Source: an uncultured Coriobacteriales bacterium
GTDB taxonomy: Bacteria > Actinomycetota > Coriobacteriia > Coriobacteriales > UMGS124
NCBI GenBank assembly: GCA_903789505.1
Contig: CAIFEU010000073.1
Coordinates: forward strand, 1 to 13,325
DNA length: 13,325 nt
Direction: 5' to 3'
Every line of letters starts with the position of its first letter. The first letter of the stretch is position 1. Positions 12,722 through 13,325 of this stretch are shown piece by piece. Below the pieces are notes generated by a model. It did not search any database. It saw only the letters and a program-made list of their open reading frames with translations, and was not told the DNA's origin. A program made the position numbers and the translations under genes.

Positions 12722-13325
12722 ATGGCGAGCACGGTGTCGGGCGACCTCGACCAGCACTTTCTGGTCAACGAGGACAGGATCGCGGAGATGGTCGTCGCAC
12801 TGGGCCTCGCGCCCACGGACGACGTCGTCGAGCTGGGAGCCGGCGCGGGCACGGTGTCGCGTCGCATCGCGCCCTGCCACAGCCTTACGCTGGTCGACCT
12901 CGACGAGGGGCTCTGCGGGCGACTGCGCGAGCGCCTCCGCCTCCCCGAGGGCGCATGGAGCGGCGGCGCGGGCTGCCCTGAGGTGAGCGTCGTCTGCGGC
13001 GACGCGCTCCGGGTGCTGCGCGGTCGCCGCGCGAACAAGGTGATGAGCAACCTCCCGTACCACCTCACCGGCGCCGTCCTCGGGCTGCTCGGGGAGCTTA
13101 TGGCGCGGCATGCGGACCCCCGCGGCGCCGGCGCGCCCGACGCGCGCACGGGAACGGGAACGGTGGCGGGCGTCCCCCGGCGCAGCCCCGAGGTGGCGGT
13201 CGTGGCCGCCAGGCTGGGCGACGTCGACACCCGCGCCTGGCCCGGGCTGCGCATCGAGCGCGTCTGCGTGATGGAGCCCGACGACGTCTCCCCGCGGCAG
13301 CCGTTCCCCTCGGAGGCGCTGCGCG
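12722..13325 (+). CDS. rRNA adenine methyltransferase family protein (KsgA/Dim1/Erm-like), 3' end outside window
   Basis: The frame is open to the window end, with 201 codons visible. It begins with DLDQHFLVNEDRI (8-20), the N-terminal signature of rRNA adenine dimethyltransferases. SAM-binding motif I is VVELGAGAG (35-43), an acidic pair is D59/D61, and the catalytic motif IV is NLPYHLT (110-116). FPSEAL near the edge may correspond to the Pro-rich loop before the C-terminal domain. The N-terminus has DQHFL where bacterial KsgA usually has GQN/HFL, and a Gly/Ala-rich insert at about 131-155 replaces a conserved segment. It is therefore a divergent member, perhaps closer to Dim1 or Erm types than to the housekeeping KsgA. 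It should N6-methylate an rRNA adenine; which one is unknown. The ATG at 12722 follows GAGGGGGGCGGG and lies 44 bases after the ABC-F stop, which suggests an operon. Confidence 0.85.
   Translation, partial: MASTVSGDLDQHFLVNEDRIAEMVVALGLAPTDDVVELGAGAGTVSRRIAPCHSLTLVDLDEGLCGRLRERLRLPEGAWSGGAGCPEVSVVCGDALRVLRGRRANKVMSNLPYHLTGAVLGLLGELMARHADPRGAGAPDARTGTGTVAGVPRRSPEVAVVAARLGDVDTRAWPGLRIERVCVMEPDDVSPRQPFPSEALR

Overview
The window is 13.3 kb of very GC-rich DNA. It is densely packed with genes on both strands and most reliable starts have GGAGG-type ribosome binding sites. The GC content, the G/C-biased third codon positions and the gene families (a GlfT2-like galactofuranosyltransferase, MerR-TipAS, HxlR, a zinc-type macrodomain, Acr3) point to a high-GC actinobacterium. 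A host-associated anaerobe of the Coriobacteriia (Olsenella/Atopobiaceae-like) is my best guess, but this is inferred from gene content and not proven.

Layout. (i) 1-904, plus strand: the 3' part of a heterodimeric-type ABC exporter half-transporter, cut by the window edge. (ii) 1044-4602, minus strand: five stress or housekeeping genes in separate short units. They are a Zn-dependent macrodomain (protein ADP-ribosyl hydrolase type), an HxlR regulator, an AlkD-like DNA alkylation repair glycosylase, a four-helix membrane protein of unknown function, and a nitroreductase. GC-rich hairpins lie behind several of them. (iii) 4603-7127: a divergent intergenic region holding a short direct-repeat cluster, then a 710-codon GlfT2-like glycosyltransferase, plus strand. 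(iv) 7220-9009: a compact arsenic unit of arsR directly abutting acr3. A good sigma70-type promoter lies between two related 16-bp operator-like palindromes. (v) 9058-10128: a MerR-TipAS regulator behind a textbook MerR promoter (19-bp spacer centred on a dyad). (vi) 10180-10587, minus strand: a DUF488 protein convergent with the MerR gene. (vii) 10588-13325: a long hairpin-rich leader region, an antibiotic-resistance-type ABC-F protein and, 44 bp later, a KsgA/Dim1/Erm-type rRNA adenine methyltransferase truncated by the window end.

Together, the right half reads as a set of toxic-compound defence units: arsenite efflux with its sensor, a TipAS-type drug-binding regulator, and a possible two-gene ribosome-protection module (ABC-F plus rRNA methyltransferase). 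The ABC-F start site sits in a perfect stem that would mask its ribosome binding site, which suggests translational control. The left half concerns damage repair and redox: ADP-ribose removal, alkylation repair, nitroreductase, HxlR redox sensing. I see no tRNA, rRNA, CRISPR array, insertion sequence or phage gene.
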